Source: Oscillospiraceae bacterium
Lineage (GTDB): Bacteria > Bacillota > Clostridia > Oscillospirales > Acutalibacteraceae
Direction: 5' to 3'
Length of the DNA stretch: 64,000 bases
Assembly (NCBI GenBank): GCA_015066105.1
Contig: SVOY01000001.1
Location: 1-64,000 of the forward strand
Positions 8,574 to 17,133 of this stretch are shown here, in pieces (the first letter of the stretch is position 1; each line of letters opens with the position of its first letter). Below the pieces are notes generated by a model. That model saw only the letters and a program-made list of their open reading frames with translations, was not told the origin of the DNA and ran no database searches. The translations under genes and the position numbers were made by a program.

Positions 8574-10214
8574 ATGAACAGAGCAGATGCTGAAAAATGG
8601 ACAACAGAATATTTAAAATCTGTATTTGGTTTTGCTTTGAAAAAGTGCAGAAGTATAGAAGATGCAGAAGATTTATCTCAGGAAATTATGGCTAAGGTTT
8701 ATGTTGCTTTGCTCAAGCGTGATGATGTTGAAGATGTTTCAAAATTCATCTGGACTATTGCTCATAATTGTCTGAGCAATTATTACCGTGACAATAAGCA
8801 CAGCTTTGCAGGTGTGCCCATTGGTGATATGGAAGATTATCTTTATGATGATAAACCGAGTGTTGAATCATCACTAGTTGAGCGAGAAGAGGTTTCAAAG
8901 CTGTATTCTGAAATTGCCTACCTTTCAAAGTTGCAACGCCGGATAGTAATTATGTATTACTATGAAAACAAAAAGCAGGAACAGATAGCTAAAGGATTAA
9001 ATATTCCTGTCGGCACAGTTAAGTGGCATCTGTTTGAAGCTAAAAAAGAACTGAAAAGAGGTATGGAAATTATGAGGGAACCAAGTGAATTAAAGTTCAA
9101 CCCCAAAAGATTTGATATGTGCAGTTTCAGTGGCAAAATCGGTACAAAGGGAGATATATCTAATTTTTTCCGTAGTGCTATATCACAGAACATTGTTTAC
9201 ACAGTAAGAAATGAAGCAAAAACTATAAACGAAATTGCTGATGAATTAGGCGTGTCACCAGTGTATATTGAAAGCGAAGCTGAATATCTTGAAGAATACG
9301 GATTTTTGCTGAAGCAAAAAGACAAATATCTTTGTAATATTCTTATATCCGAACCGACAGAGGAGCTTAACCGTTTGCACGATGAAATGTATCATAAAGC
9401 GGCAAAGCTTTTTGCAAATGAGTTATACGATGAGCTTGCAAAATCGGATTCGTTAGATGAATGTGCATTAGGTGGTTACAACGATACAAGGGACAAAAAT
9501 TTTCTTATGTGGGCACTTATACCTTTCATTACTGCTTTCAGTGGTGAAAGCACACTCGACAAAAGTATAGATTTTTCAGATATTTATACAATAAGACCTG
9601 ACGGTGGCAAAAATATTTGTTATGCAACTGTTTTTGCCCCTGATGTAAAGCCGCCAATGTATAACGATGAGATAAAAAAATTCAAAGGTCCGTTTTGGAA
9701 TGGTCTTACTAATAAAATAACACTTTGGACTATCGATTCCGAATGGTCAGATAATCGCATTGAAGAAAATTATCAATTGTCAGTTGTCCGTGATTTAACC
9801 TTGCTCAACAATTATCTTAATGATGTAATTCTGAGCGAAGATGACTATGCTTATCTTGCTGAAAAAGGATATATTTCTGTTAGCGGAAAGCCCGATGAAA
9901 TATTCCGTACTGCATTAAGGATTGTTTATATCAAAGATGAACAGTCACGGAAAAAGCTTTTGTCTGTCGGAGATAAAATAAAAGAAAAATATAAGGATGA
10001 ATTCGAAAAACTCAAAGCACCGTATATCAATGCTGTGTTACAGAATACACCCAAACATTTACAGAAAATGAGAATGTTTGGCCTGCAGAACATTTTTTAT
10101 AGCGATGTGTGGTTTATACTTCATTGTCTTAAAGAACTTGTAAATAATGGAAAGTCAACATTGCCAACCAAAAAACAAAAGCAGTCATTGATGACTGTTC
10201 TATTTAAGCAATAA
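8574..10214 (+). CDS. ECF-like sigma factor with a 380-residue C-terminal extension
   Basis: 546 residues. Residues 10-75 form sigma region 2 (AEDLSQEIMAKVY, FIWTIAHNCLSNYYRD). Residues 115-165 form region 4 (LQRRIVIMYYY and the recognition helix IPVGTVKWHLFEAKKEL). Residues about 200-255 look like a winged helix (NEIADELGVSPVYIESEAEYLEEYGFL split over two helices), and the last 290 residues match nothing I know. Ordinary ECF factors are about 180 residues, so the extension probably senses a signal and replaces an anti-sigma factor. The start at 8574 is behind AAGGAGG. No linked anti-sigma gene was seen. Confidence 0.85.
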   Translation: MNRADAEKWTTEYLKSVFGFALKKCRSIEDAEDLSQEIMAKVYVALLKRDDVEDVSKFIWTIAHNCLSNYYRDNKHSFAGVPIGDMEDYLYDDKPSVESSLVEREEVSKLYSEIAYLSKLQRRIVIMYYYENKKQEQIAKGLNIPVGTVKWHLFEAKKELKRGMEIMREPSELKFNPKRFDMCSFSGKIGTKGDISNFFRSAISQNIVYTVRNEAKTINEIADELGVSPVYIESEAEYLEEYGFLLKQKDKYLCNILISEPTEELNRLHDEMYHKAAKLFANELYDELAKSDSLDECALGGYNDTRDKNFLMWALIPFITAFSGESTLDKSIDFSDIYTIRPDGGKNICYATVFAPDVKPPMYNDEIKKFKGPFWNGLTNKITLWTIDSEWSDNRIEENYQLSVVRDLTLLNNYLNDVILSEDDYAYLAEKGYISVSGKPDEIFRTALRIVYIKDEQSRKKLLSVGDKIKEKYKDEFEKLKAPYINAVLQNTPKHLQKMRMFGLQNIFYSDVWFILHCLKELVNNGKSTLPTKKQKQSLMTVLFKQ

Positions 10215-10220
10215 CAAATG

Positions 10221-10258
10221 AATTGGCGACAGAGATTTCAACCTCTGCCGCCAATTTT
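10221..10258 (+). terminator. Terminator of the sigma factor gene
   Basis: AATTGGCG (10221-10228) and CAGAG pair with CTCTG and CGCCAATT (10249-10256), with one mismatch, followed by a short T run. Confidence 0.75.
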
Positions 10259-10259
10259 A

Positions 10260-10457
10260 CTATTTGAATATTATTTTGTTACTAACAACTTCTCTTGCCC
10301 GATGCTGAATATTGCCCATTCTCTGAACCCATTCCCACTGGTCTTGTTCTTTTAATTCTTCGGTAACACCTTCAGCCTCTTTCATCTGTTCAATCAGAAG
10401 GTCGTACATTTCATTTGCTTGCTTTTCGACTTCGGCACAATGTTGACACAGTTTGCT
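10260..10457 (-). pseudogene. TnpV-like transposon protein remnant (C-terminal part)
   Basis: On the minus strand an open stretch ends with TAG at 10260-10262 and reads QANEMYDLLIEQM, EGVTEELKEQDQWEWV, then QRMGNIQHRAREVV. This matches the C-terminal part of the transposon-encoded TnpV family, whose end has EQM...EGVTE.LK...W..RMN.I...A.E.V. The upstream frame is closed by a stop at 10458-10460, so the N-terminal half is missing. No ribosome site precedes an internal ATG. It is a scar of a Tn1549-type element and indicates past transposition between the sigma factor gene and the OmpR system. Confidence 0.65.
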
Positions 10458-10494
10458 TTAATAAGAAGGTTAAACAGTTGCTTCTAAGCGCAAC

Positions 10495-10510
10495 CTTACA
10501 AAATCTTAAG
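10495..10510. promoter_or_regulatory. Putative response-regulator site upstream of the OmpR-type gene
   Basis: CTTACAAAATCTTAAG lies just upstream of the -35 box. The same 16-mer with one change recurs at 12180-12195 in front of the ABC transporter, which suggests binding by the regulator encoded at 10579. Confidence 0.55.
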
Positions 10511-10520
10511 ATTCCTCACA

Positions 10521-10549
10521 TTGAAATTCCCGCCACAATTCTGTATAAT
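10521..10549 (+). promoter_or_regulatory. Promoter of the two-component operon
   Basis: TTGAAA (10521-10526) and TATAAT (10544-10549) with a 17-bp spacer. Confidence 0.75.
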
Positions 10550-10578
10550 ATAATCAGTACAAAACAGGCGGTGAAAAG

Positions 10579-11238
10579 ATGAAAGCAAAAATTCTCCTCG
10601 TTGAAGATGATGTATATCTTCGTGAAGGCTTGTGCGAGCTTCTTTTGAAAGAAGACTACGAGCCTGTTTCTGCGTGCAACTGTAAGGAAGGCAGAAAGCT
10701 TTTCTCCGAAGACAGCTTCGACCTCGTTATCCTTGATGTTATGCTTCCTGATGGAAACGGCCTTGACCTTTGCTCTTTTATTCGCTCTACGGGTGCTGAT
10801 GTACCCATACTTTTCCTTACCGCTTGCGACGAAGAGTTTCAGATTGTCCGCGGGCTCGATGCAGGTGCAGATGATTATGTAACCAAGCCTTTCAGGCTTC
10901 TTGAGCTTCTTTCCCGTATCCGTGCGCTTCTACGCAGAAAGACTGCAACCACAACCTATCAGTTCGGCAATATCTTAGTTGATATTTCAAATATGACCGT
11001 GAAGAAAGACGGAGAAACGCTCTTTCTCACACCTACGGAGTTTCAGATTCTCTCTTCCCTTATTCAGAATAACGGTGTTATCGTAACCCGTGCTTCACTT
11101 CTTCAGCGTATATGGGACAGCGACGGCAACTTTATTGATGATAACACTCTTTCGGTACACATCAGCCGTCTTCGCGACAAGATAGGTGCCAACCATATCG
11201 CAACTATTCGTGGCACCGGTTACAGATGGGAGGAATAA
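10579..11238 (+). CDS. OmpR/PhoB-family response regulator
   Basis: 219 residues: a receiver domain with VEDD, phospho-acceptor Asp53 in VILDVMLPDG and the conserved Lys in VTKPF, then a winged-helix domain (LTPTEFQILSSL, HISRLRDKIG, IRGTGYRWEE). The start at 10579 follows AGGCGGTGA. It is the first gene of an operon with an EnvZ-type kinase 1 base downstream, and the gene set continues with an ABC exporter. Such sets usually respond to cell-envelope-active peptides. Its likely sites are the shared 16-mers before its own promoter and before the transporter promoter. Confidence 0.93.
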   Translation: MKAKILLVEDDVYLREGLCELLLKEDYEPVSACNCKEGRKLFSEDSFDLVILDVMLPDGNGLDLCSFIRSTGADVPILFLTACDEEFQIVRGLDAGADDYVTKPFRLLELLSRIRALLRRKTATTTYQFGNILVDISNMTVKKDGETLFLTPTEFQILSSLIQNNGVIVTRASLLQRIWDSDGNFIDDNTLSVHISRLRDKIGANHIATIRGTGYRWEE

Positions 11239-11239
11239 G

Positions 11240-12139
11240 ATGAAAGATATTTTTCTCATTATCGCTCTTGTTATTTTGACGGTGCTGTGTGCAGTTTTAC
11301 TTGCTCTTTACATCATCAACAAAAAGAAAACCCGTGCTTTAACACAGAGTATAGATAAATTCATCAAAGACGGTACTATGACCGAGCTTTCCACCTCTGA
11401 CGGAGATTTTGCCCACCTGCAGAGTAATGTCTGTGAGCTTGAAACAAGACTCATTCAAGAGCGTGAATACACCAAGCTCGAAGCCAAGAATAACACCGAG
11501 TTCATCTCCGATATTTCGCATCAGCTGAAAACACCTCTTGCAGGGCTTCGCCTTTACTGCGAAATGGAGCATAATACTACACCGAGCAGTCACACCGAAA
11601 AAGAGCTTGTCCTCATCAGCAAAATGGAAAAGCTTATCTACAATGTGCTCAAGCTCGAAAAAATCCGCAGTGATACCTATGTGATGAACTTTGAAGAAAC
11701 AGAGCTTTCCGACCTTTTACTTGACCTTAAATCAGAGTTCTCGACTCTCTTTCCGCAAAAGGAGATTACAGTTACAGGTAAAGGCTCATTCCGTTGTGAT
11801 AAGGCCTGGCTTCGTGAGGCATTGGGTAATGTTATCAAGAATGCCTGCGAGCATACAAAAGCTGACGGCAAGGTTGATATTCTTATTGAACAAGCCGAGA
11901 AAAGTGTCAGTGTGATTATTGAAGATAACGGCGGAGGTGTACCCGAAAAAGAACTGCCTATGCTTTTCAGAAGATTTCACCGTACGGAAAATGCTTCACC
12001 CGACAGTGCCGGCATAGGTCTTTCTATCACCAAAGCAATAGTAGAAAAGCATCACGGCACAATCACTGCAGAGAACAGTGAAAAGGGACTGCGTGTGGCT
12101 ATGTGCTTTCCCATAATCGATGCAAATTTAAAAATATAA
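11240..12139 (+). CDS. EnvZ-type sensor histidine kinase with a short sensor region
   Basis: 299 residues. One membrane helix occupies residues 4-26 and almost nothing projects outside. A HisKA domain follows with His94 in FISDISHQLKTPL, then an ATPase domain with NVIKNACEH, EDNGGGVP and SAGIGLSITKAIV. The lack of an extracellular sensor domain is like intramembrane-sensing BceS kinases, which read the activity of their partner ABC transporter. The start at 11240 is behind GGGAGG. It pairs with the regulator 1 base upstream; the transporter genes begin 123 bases later under their own promoter. Confidence 0.92.
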   Translation: MKDIFLIIALVILTVLCAVLLALYIINKKKTRALTQSIDKFIKDGTMTELSTSDGDFAHLQSNVCELETRLIQEREYTKLEAKNNTEFISDISHQLKTPLAGLRLYCEMEHNTTPSSHTEKELVLISKMEKLIYNVLKLEKIRSDTYVMNFEETELSDLLLDLKSEFSTLFPQKEITVTGKGSFRCDKAWLREALGNVIKNACEHTKADGKVDILIEQAEKSVSVIIEDNGGGVPEKELPMLFRRFHRTENASPDSAGIGLSITKAIVEKHHGTITAENSEKGLRVAMCFPIIDANLKI

Positions 12140-12179
12140 GGCCTTTCGGGTGCAGTTTACCTGTGCCCGATTTTCTTAT

Positions 12180-12195
12180 CTTACGAAATCTTAAG
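12180..12195. promoter_or_regulatory. Putative response-regulator site upstream of the ABC operon
   Basis: CTTACGAAATCTTAAG differs at one base from the site at 10495. TAAGGT recurs at 12192 and 12214, 22 bp or about two helical turns apart. A TATGAT -10-like box follows at 12228 with no good -35 box, as expected for an activator-dependent promoter. Confidence 0.55.
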
Positions 12196-12262
12196 GTAAA
12201 AGTCACCTAATCGTAAGGTTGACCGTGTATGATAGAGTTACAACATCAAAAGGAGTGTTATT

Positions 12263-12952
12263 ATGAACATTATAGAATGCAAAAATCTCACCAAAGAATA
12301 CTTAAGCGGTGAAAACGTTGTCAAAGCCGTTGATGATGTAACTGTCAGCTTTGAGCAGGGAGAATTCTGTGCTATCACGGGTCCCTCAGGCTCAGGTAAG
12401 TCAACCTTTCTTCACGTGCTTTCTTCTCTTGAAAACCCCACAAGCGGTCACGTTTACTACGGTGGGAAGTCACTCTCGTCATATAATGACAATCAGCTGT
12501 CTATTCTTCGACGCCGTCGTTTCGGCTTCGTTTTTCAGGCGTACAATCTTGTTCAGGAGCTGACGGGGTACGAGAACATTCTGCTCCCAGTTATGCTTGA
12601 CGGCAAAAAGCCTGACGAGGAGTACCTCAACAAGGTTATTGATATGCTCGGTATCCGTGACAGATTAGAGCATCTTCCCTCTGCACTTTCAGGCGGTCAG
12701 CAGCAGAGAATCGCTATCGCAAGAGCACTTGCCAACAGACCTGCCATCCTTTTTGCCGATGAGCCTACGGGTAATCTTGACGGCAAGAGTGGTCGAGAGG
12801 TACTGTCACTTCTTAAATATGTCAGTAAGCAGCTTGGCGTTACCCTTATTCTTGTAACCCACGACCTGCACGTTGCAGAGCAGGCGGAGAGAATTCTTAC
12901 CATTGAGGACGGCAAGATAGTTAAAGACACCAAGCCCGCACCCTCCGTATAA
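12263..12952 (+). CDS. ABC transporter ATPase (MacB/BceA-like)
   Basis: 229 residues with Walker A GPSGSGKST, Q-loop FVFQAYNLVQELT, signature LSGGQQQR, Walker B ILFADEP followed by TGNLD, and H-loop LVTHD. The sequence TGNLDGKSG is typical of the LolD/MacB/BceA group that works with FtsX-type permeases. It lies 19 bases before the permease gene and starts 8 bases after AAGGAG. With the permease it should move or extract a peptide, lipid or drug at the membrane, or perform mechanical work on the envelope; the substrate is not deducible. Confidence 0.95.
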   Translation: MNIIECKNLTKEYLSGENVVKAVDDVTVSFEQGEFCAITGPSGSGKSTFLHVLSSLENPTSGHVYYGGKSLSSYNDNQLSILRRRRFGFVFQAYNLVQELTGYENILLPVMLDGKKPDEEYLNKVIDMLGIRDRLEHLPSALSGGQQQRIAIARALANRPAILFADEPTGNLDGKSGREVLSLLKYVSKQLGVTLILVTHDLHVAEQAERILTIEDGKIVKDTKPAPSV

Positions 12953-12971
12953 CTCAGGGAGGTGAACAGCA

Positions 12972-15878
12972 ATGAAAAGAAAACTCACAATTAACACCCT
13001 TGCTATGGGCAATCTGAAGCAAAGGCGAAAGCAATATACAATTCTTATTATCGGCATCATACTTGCTATGGTTTTCTCGTCGGGTACGATGTTCTTTATC
13101 TCCTGCACTAAATCTTCTAACGAAGAATTTAAAAGCCGCACTATGGGTAACTTCTACGGCTACTACTTTGCTTGTGATAACATTGTTGATGCAGAGCAAG
13201 GCGTAAAAGACGGTCTTGTTGAAAGTTACGGCTATGCTCATATTTTAGGGTACGCCTATACCGACGAAGAAAAGATTGACAAGGGTACTCCCGTGGCGTG
13301 GCTTGATGATGATGCAAAAGACCTTTACCATGTGCACTTGGCTGAGGGTAGATATCCTGAAGCAAAGGGTGAAATTGCCATTGAAAAAGATGCCGCTTTA
13401 CGTCTTGGAATAAAACCGGTAGTTGGTGAGGAAATCAGCGTTTCTATACTGACGGCAAATAGCGACAGCTTTCTCACCACATCAACCGACAAGACATATA
13501 CCGTCGTCGGTATACTGACAGATAAACGCAAAAATTATGAGAATTTTTTAGGTGCAGACCGTGTGCCTCAGTTCCCTGCGGCTCTTGTAAGCAGTGAAGA
13601 AACAGTAGACCTTGGTGGCAAAGAAATACCAGCTATATTTTTCACTGCGACTAAAAATTCGCTTAAAGAACAAGTGCCTGATTCTATAACTGGAATGGAC
13701 GGTACGGTATTTTATAGCAGTTCATTCTTTGTGAATTTCATTCAACCAATCTACAATAAAGCTGACGCAATATATAACAACGGTGGCAATAATCCGAATT
13801 TAATGTATGAAGTGAGAGACTTATCCTATAACCATAGCAGCACAGTATACAACTCGTCGCTTTTGAGTATCACCCTTGCCGTTGTGCTTATGCTCGCATC
13901 TTGTATAGGTATTATAAATGCCTTTTCGACTAATCTTAAAGAACGCAAAAAACAGATTGGTATGCTTCGTGCGGTAGGCGCTACAAAACGGCAGATAATA
14001 AATATTTTCGGCAGAGAAGCATTTTTCATATCTTTGATCTGTGCACCTATCGGTGTAGTTGTTTCCTATTTCGGTGTAAAACTCTATGCAAAACTTATGG
14101 GCGACGAATTCATTTTCAGACCCAATTTTAGTGTGTTAATTATCACTGCACTTGTTAGTGTTATTTGTGTTATGTTGGCTGCACTCATTCCTTTGATTTC
14201 AGCTTCAAAGATTTCACCTATGCAGGCAATCAGAAATGTTGAACTCAGCCGTAAAATGAAACGCAAGAGAATTAAGACTCAGAAAAACTTTGTTGTTCCT
14301 AAACTTCTTGCACAGCGTAGTCTGAAATTTTACAGAGGCAGACAAGTTGGCGTTACTCTTATACTTATTATCACCATTTTTGTTTCAAGTCTCGGTTTCG
14401 CATTTATTAAAGATGAGTTTGATGGCTACACATGGGATGAATTTAACACCTCAGACTATGTTATAACACGAAATGATTTCCCTGATACGGTACCATATGT
14501 AAATCTACCGAACATAGATAAAAAAATCAATCCTAATAACATCAGAGATATTCTTGATTATCCTATGTTTAAATCTGCCTATGGTTACAAAGAAGGTACA
14601 ACGTATGTAGTGACCGATGAATACAGTGATTATATGAAACTGCTTCAATTAGGCGGTATGCACAATGTCCGTTACGATGAAAATTCTGATTTTCAGTCAA
14701 GAGCTAACATTAAAGAAGATATGTCTCTTGATGAACTTTTTGAACTTTGGTTTAAAGAAGACACGGAATTTTATTCAAAGCTTAAAATAAACTCTCAACC
14801 CTCTCAGGAACTGTTACTTACAGAAATACAAGGCTATGACTCCGTTGTAATAGAAAACAGTCTTGAGCAGTTTAAAATTGTTGACGGAAAAATCAACATT
14901 GATAAATTAGAATCAGGTGAAGAAATTATACTTGTTGCTTATGAAAACGCAGGTTTTGAGGTGCATTGGGATGAAAAGGGACGTGTTTATTCTTATGGTT
15001 TGGAAGATATGGATAATCCAATAAAACCAGGCATAACAGCAAAGAACTATTATAAAAGAAACAATATTGAATCGGAAATCCTTGCAACCGCAACACTCGG
15101 TTTAAAGGCAGGCGACACTTTGAAGCTTTGCACTGTGTATTCAGATGTGCCTGAGATTGATTTTAAAACAGACAATTATTTAAATAAAGAACACCTTACA
15201 GCATACGAAAAAGAAGTGAGAATCGGTGCAATTGTGAAGCCGTTCTACTTTTCAGAAACTGCGAGCAATCATCAGCATTTCGGCATTGTGACAACTGCCT
15301 CAGGTATGGATATTGTTACAGGTCATCACCACGATTATGAAAATCTCAATATAGATTATGATGGTGAAATGAATGATGATGCAGATTTTGAGGCGACAGA
15401 GTATCTTGGCACTGTTTTTGCAGGTAGTTTTTTCAAAGTATCCTCAGGTTATAGCTTTAATAAAGACAATCAGGAAACGGCAAAAGTGCTTATGATATCT
15501 CTTTTAAGTATTGTTATTCTTATGTTCTCTGTTTGTGCTAGTATGGTTAACAACGCCCTGACAGCTAAAATACGTGAAAGCAAAAAGGAAATAGGCACTC
15601 TTCGTGCTGTTGGCGCTTCCGTGAAAGAGCTTACAAGTGCATATATCAGACAGCTGATTTATATGTTCAGTTGGGGTATGGGCATTGGTCTCGGCGGTTA
15701 TACAGTAGCACACATTGGAGCTAAACTATATCTAAAAGACACTTATACATTGCCGTATTTCATTTGGCCATCAATAGTGATATGCTTGCTTCTGTGCATT
15801 ATCTGCAGTGTAAATCTTTACGCAAAAATCAAACAAGAAATGAAGCACAGCATAGTTGAAAACATCAGAGAACTGTGA
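12972..15878 (+). CDS. ABC transporter permease with two FtsX domains
   Basis: 968 residues. The first membrane helix is at about 22-42, followed by an extracellular region. The first FtsX block is near 290-425 (SITLAVVLMLASCIGIINAF, then KERKKQIGMLRAVGATKRQI). The second is near 835-965 (KIRESKKEIGTLRAVGAS). Both carry the cytoplasmic coupling motif K.IG.LRAVGA that contacts the ATPase. The large loop between about 485 and 835 is acidic and probably extracellular. This is the long twin-FtsX form seen in antimicrobial-peptide resistance and lipoprotein-type exporters. AGGGAGGTGAACAGC precedes the ATG. It belongs to the same operon as the ATPase and the SH3b protein. Confidence 0.92.
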   Translation: MKRKLTINTLAMGNLKQRRKQYTILIIGIILAMVFSSGTMFFISCTKSSNEEFKSRTMGNFYGYYFACDNIVDAEQGVKDGLVESYGYAHILGYAYTDEEKIDKGTPVAWLDDDAKDLYHVHLAEGRYPEAKGEIAIEKDAALRLGIKPVVGEEISVSILTANSDSFLTTSTDKTYTVVGILTDKRKNYENFLGADRVPQFPAALVSSEETVDLGGKEIPAIFFTATKNSLKEQVPDSITGMDGTVFYSSSFFVNFIQPIYNKADAIYNNGGNNPNLMYEVRDLSYNHSSTVYNSSLLSITLAVVLMLASCIGIINAFSTNLKERKKQIGMLRAVGATKRQIINIFGREAFFISLICAPIGVVVSYFGVKLYAKLMGDEFIFRPNFSVLIITALVSVICVMLAALIPLISASKISPMQAIRNVELSRKMKRKRIKTQKNFVVPKLLAQRSLKFYRGRQVGVTLILIITIFVSSLGFAFIKDEFDGYTWDEFNTSDYVITRNDFPDTVPYVNLPNIDKKINPNNIRDILDYPMFKSAYGYKEGTTYVVTDEYSDYMKLLQLGGMHNVRYDENSDFQSRANIKEDMSLDELFELWFKEDTEFYSKLKINSQPSQELLLTEIQGYDSVVIENSLEQFKIVDGKINIDKLESGEEIILVAYENAGFEVHWDEKGRVYSYGLEDMDNPIKPGITAKNYYKRNNIESEILATATLGLKAGDTLKLCTVYSDVPEIDFKTDNYLNKEHLTAYEKEVRIGAIVKPFYFSETASNHQHFGIVTTASGMDIVTGHHHDYENLNIDYDGEMNDDADFEATEYLGTVFAGSFFKVSSGYSFNKDNQETAKVLMISLLSIVILMFSVCASMVNNALTAKIRESKKEIGTLRAVGASVKELTSAYIRQLIYMFSWGMGIGLGGYTVAHIGAKLYLKDTYTLPYFIWPSIVICLLLCIICSVNLYAKIKQEMKHSIVENIREL

Positions 15879-15888
15879 GGTGGCTAAT

Positions 15889-17046
15889 ATGAAAAAATTA
15901 ACAGCGTTTATCCTTTGCTTTCTCCTTTTCTTAACACCCATGCTCGTCTCTGCGGCAGAGTACGAGGAAGAAACTGTCTATGCCACCGAAAATGTAAACA
16001 TTAGAACGAAACCCACCACGGAAAGCGAAAAGGTGGCACTGCTTAAAAAGGGTGAAAGCATCACCCGTATCGGTGAAGCTGACGGTTGGAGCAAGGTAAT
16101 ATATGAGGGTGAGGAAAGGTATATCACAAGTGAATATCTTTCGTTGACACCTCCCGAAGAAAAGCCTGCAGAAGTAACTACAGAAGAGCTTACCACCGAG
16201 GATAACTCAACTCCGAGGTTTATGGTGACGAGTTATGAGCTCAGCGAAAAGAGTCTTTCTCCCGAAAAGTCTGCGGTGCTGAAGGTGACCTTTAAAAATT
16301 ACAGCACCACCAAGGCTCTCTATAACATTAAGTTTTCTCTCACGGACCCCAGCGGTGAGATTCTGACGGTTGGTATGCCCACCAAGTATGTGAAGAGTGT
16401 TTATGCCGGCAGCAGTTACACTTGGGAAATCGAGCTGAAAGCTATCAACACGGCTTCTATCGGTCAGCACGACCTGCAAATCACGGCAGAGTACGAGGAC
16501 AAAAACTTCGGTTCCTACTCTTCGAGCGACACGGTGAGAATTGATGTAAAGCAGAGTGTGAAGCTCTCTTACAGCGGTGCAGTTCTCCCGAAAAAGGTGA
16601 TTCAAGGCGACACACAGACCGTCACCGTTGAGCTGATGAACACGGGCAAGAGTAGGATTTACAACTGCACTCTTGATTTTGACATTGAGGGTATGCAGTC
16701 GGGCGGCAGTGTGTTTGTGGGTAACATTGAGCCGGCAACTAATGCTCAAGGATCGGCAAATCTGCGTGTTGACAGCGACACCCTCGGCGAGGTTACGGGC
16801 AAAATAACTATCACCTACGAGGATGACTACGGCAAGGAATACAAGAAAACCGTAGATGTCAGTACAGTTATCGAAGAAAAGGTTGAACAGGTAGCCACCA
16901 CAACCGAAGACGAAAAGGAGAAGAAAAATCCTCTTTGGTGGCTGTTCATTCTCATAGGTCTTGCTGTCGGCGGCGGTATAGGTTTTGGCATTCCTTGGCT
17001 TATCAATGATAAGAAGCAGAGAAAAGAGGACGATTTGAGGTTATAA
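15889..17046 (+). CDS. Surface SH3b-domain protein with Ig-like repeats and C-terminal anchor
   Basis: 385 residues. There is a signal peptide (MKKLTAFILCFLLFL, cleavage near VSAAE), then an SH3b domain at about 30-85 (YATENVNIRTKPTTESEKVA, GWSKVIYEGEERYI). A Thr/Glu-rich linker and two beta-rich CARDB-like segments at about 110-330 follow. The C-terminal helix WWLFILIGLAVGGGIGFGIPW ends in a basic tail. SH3b domains commonly bind cell wall peptides. It is anchored in the membrane, faces outside and lies 10 bases after the permease gene, so it may be an accessory of the exporter. The start at 15889 has GAGGTGG upstream and is preferred over an earlier in-frame ATG inside the permease gene. 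Confidence 0.85.
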   Translation: MKKLTAFILCFLLFLTPMLVSAAEYEEETVYATENVNIRTKPTTESEKVALLKKGESITRIGEADGWSKVIYEGEERYITSEYLSLTPPEEKPAEVTTEELTTEDNSTPRFMVTSYELSEKSLSPEKSAVLKVTFKNYSTTKALYNIKFSLTDPSGEILTVGMPTKYVKSVYAGSSYTWEIELKAINTASIGQHDLQITAEYEDKNFGSYSSSDTVRIDVKQSVKLSYSGAVLPKKVIQGDTQTVTVELMNTGKSRIYNCTLDFDIEGMQSGGSVFVGNIEPATNAQGSANLRVDSDTLGEVTGKITITYEDDYGKEYKKTVDVSTVIEEKVEQVATTTEDEKEKKNPLWWLFILIGLAVGGGIGFGIPWLINDKKQRKEDDLRL

Positions 17047-17059
17047 CGGAATAAAAGTT

Positions 17060-17096
17060 AAGTGCAGTAGTTTCGGCTACTGCACTTGTTGTTTAT
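17060..17096 (+). terminator. Terminator of the ABC/SH3b operon
   Basis: Perfect 11-bp stem (17060-17070 with 17077-17087), 6-base loop, then a T-rich tail. Confidence 0.85.
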
Positions 17097-17133
17097 TAGA
17101 TATATTTAAATTTGTTAATCGAAACATTATCAA

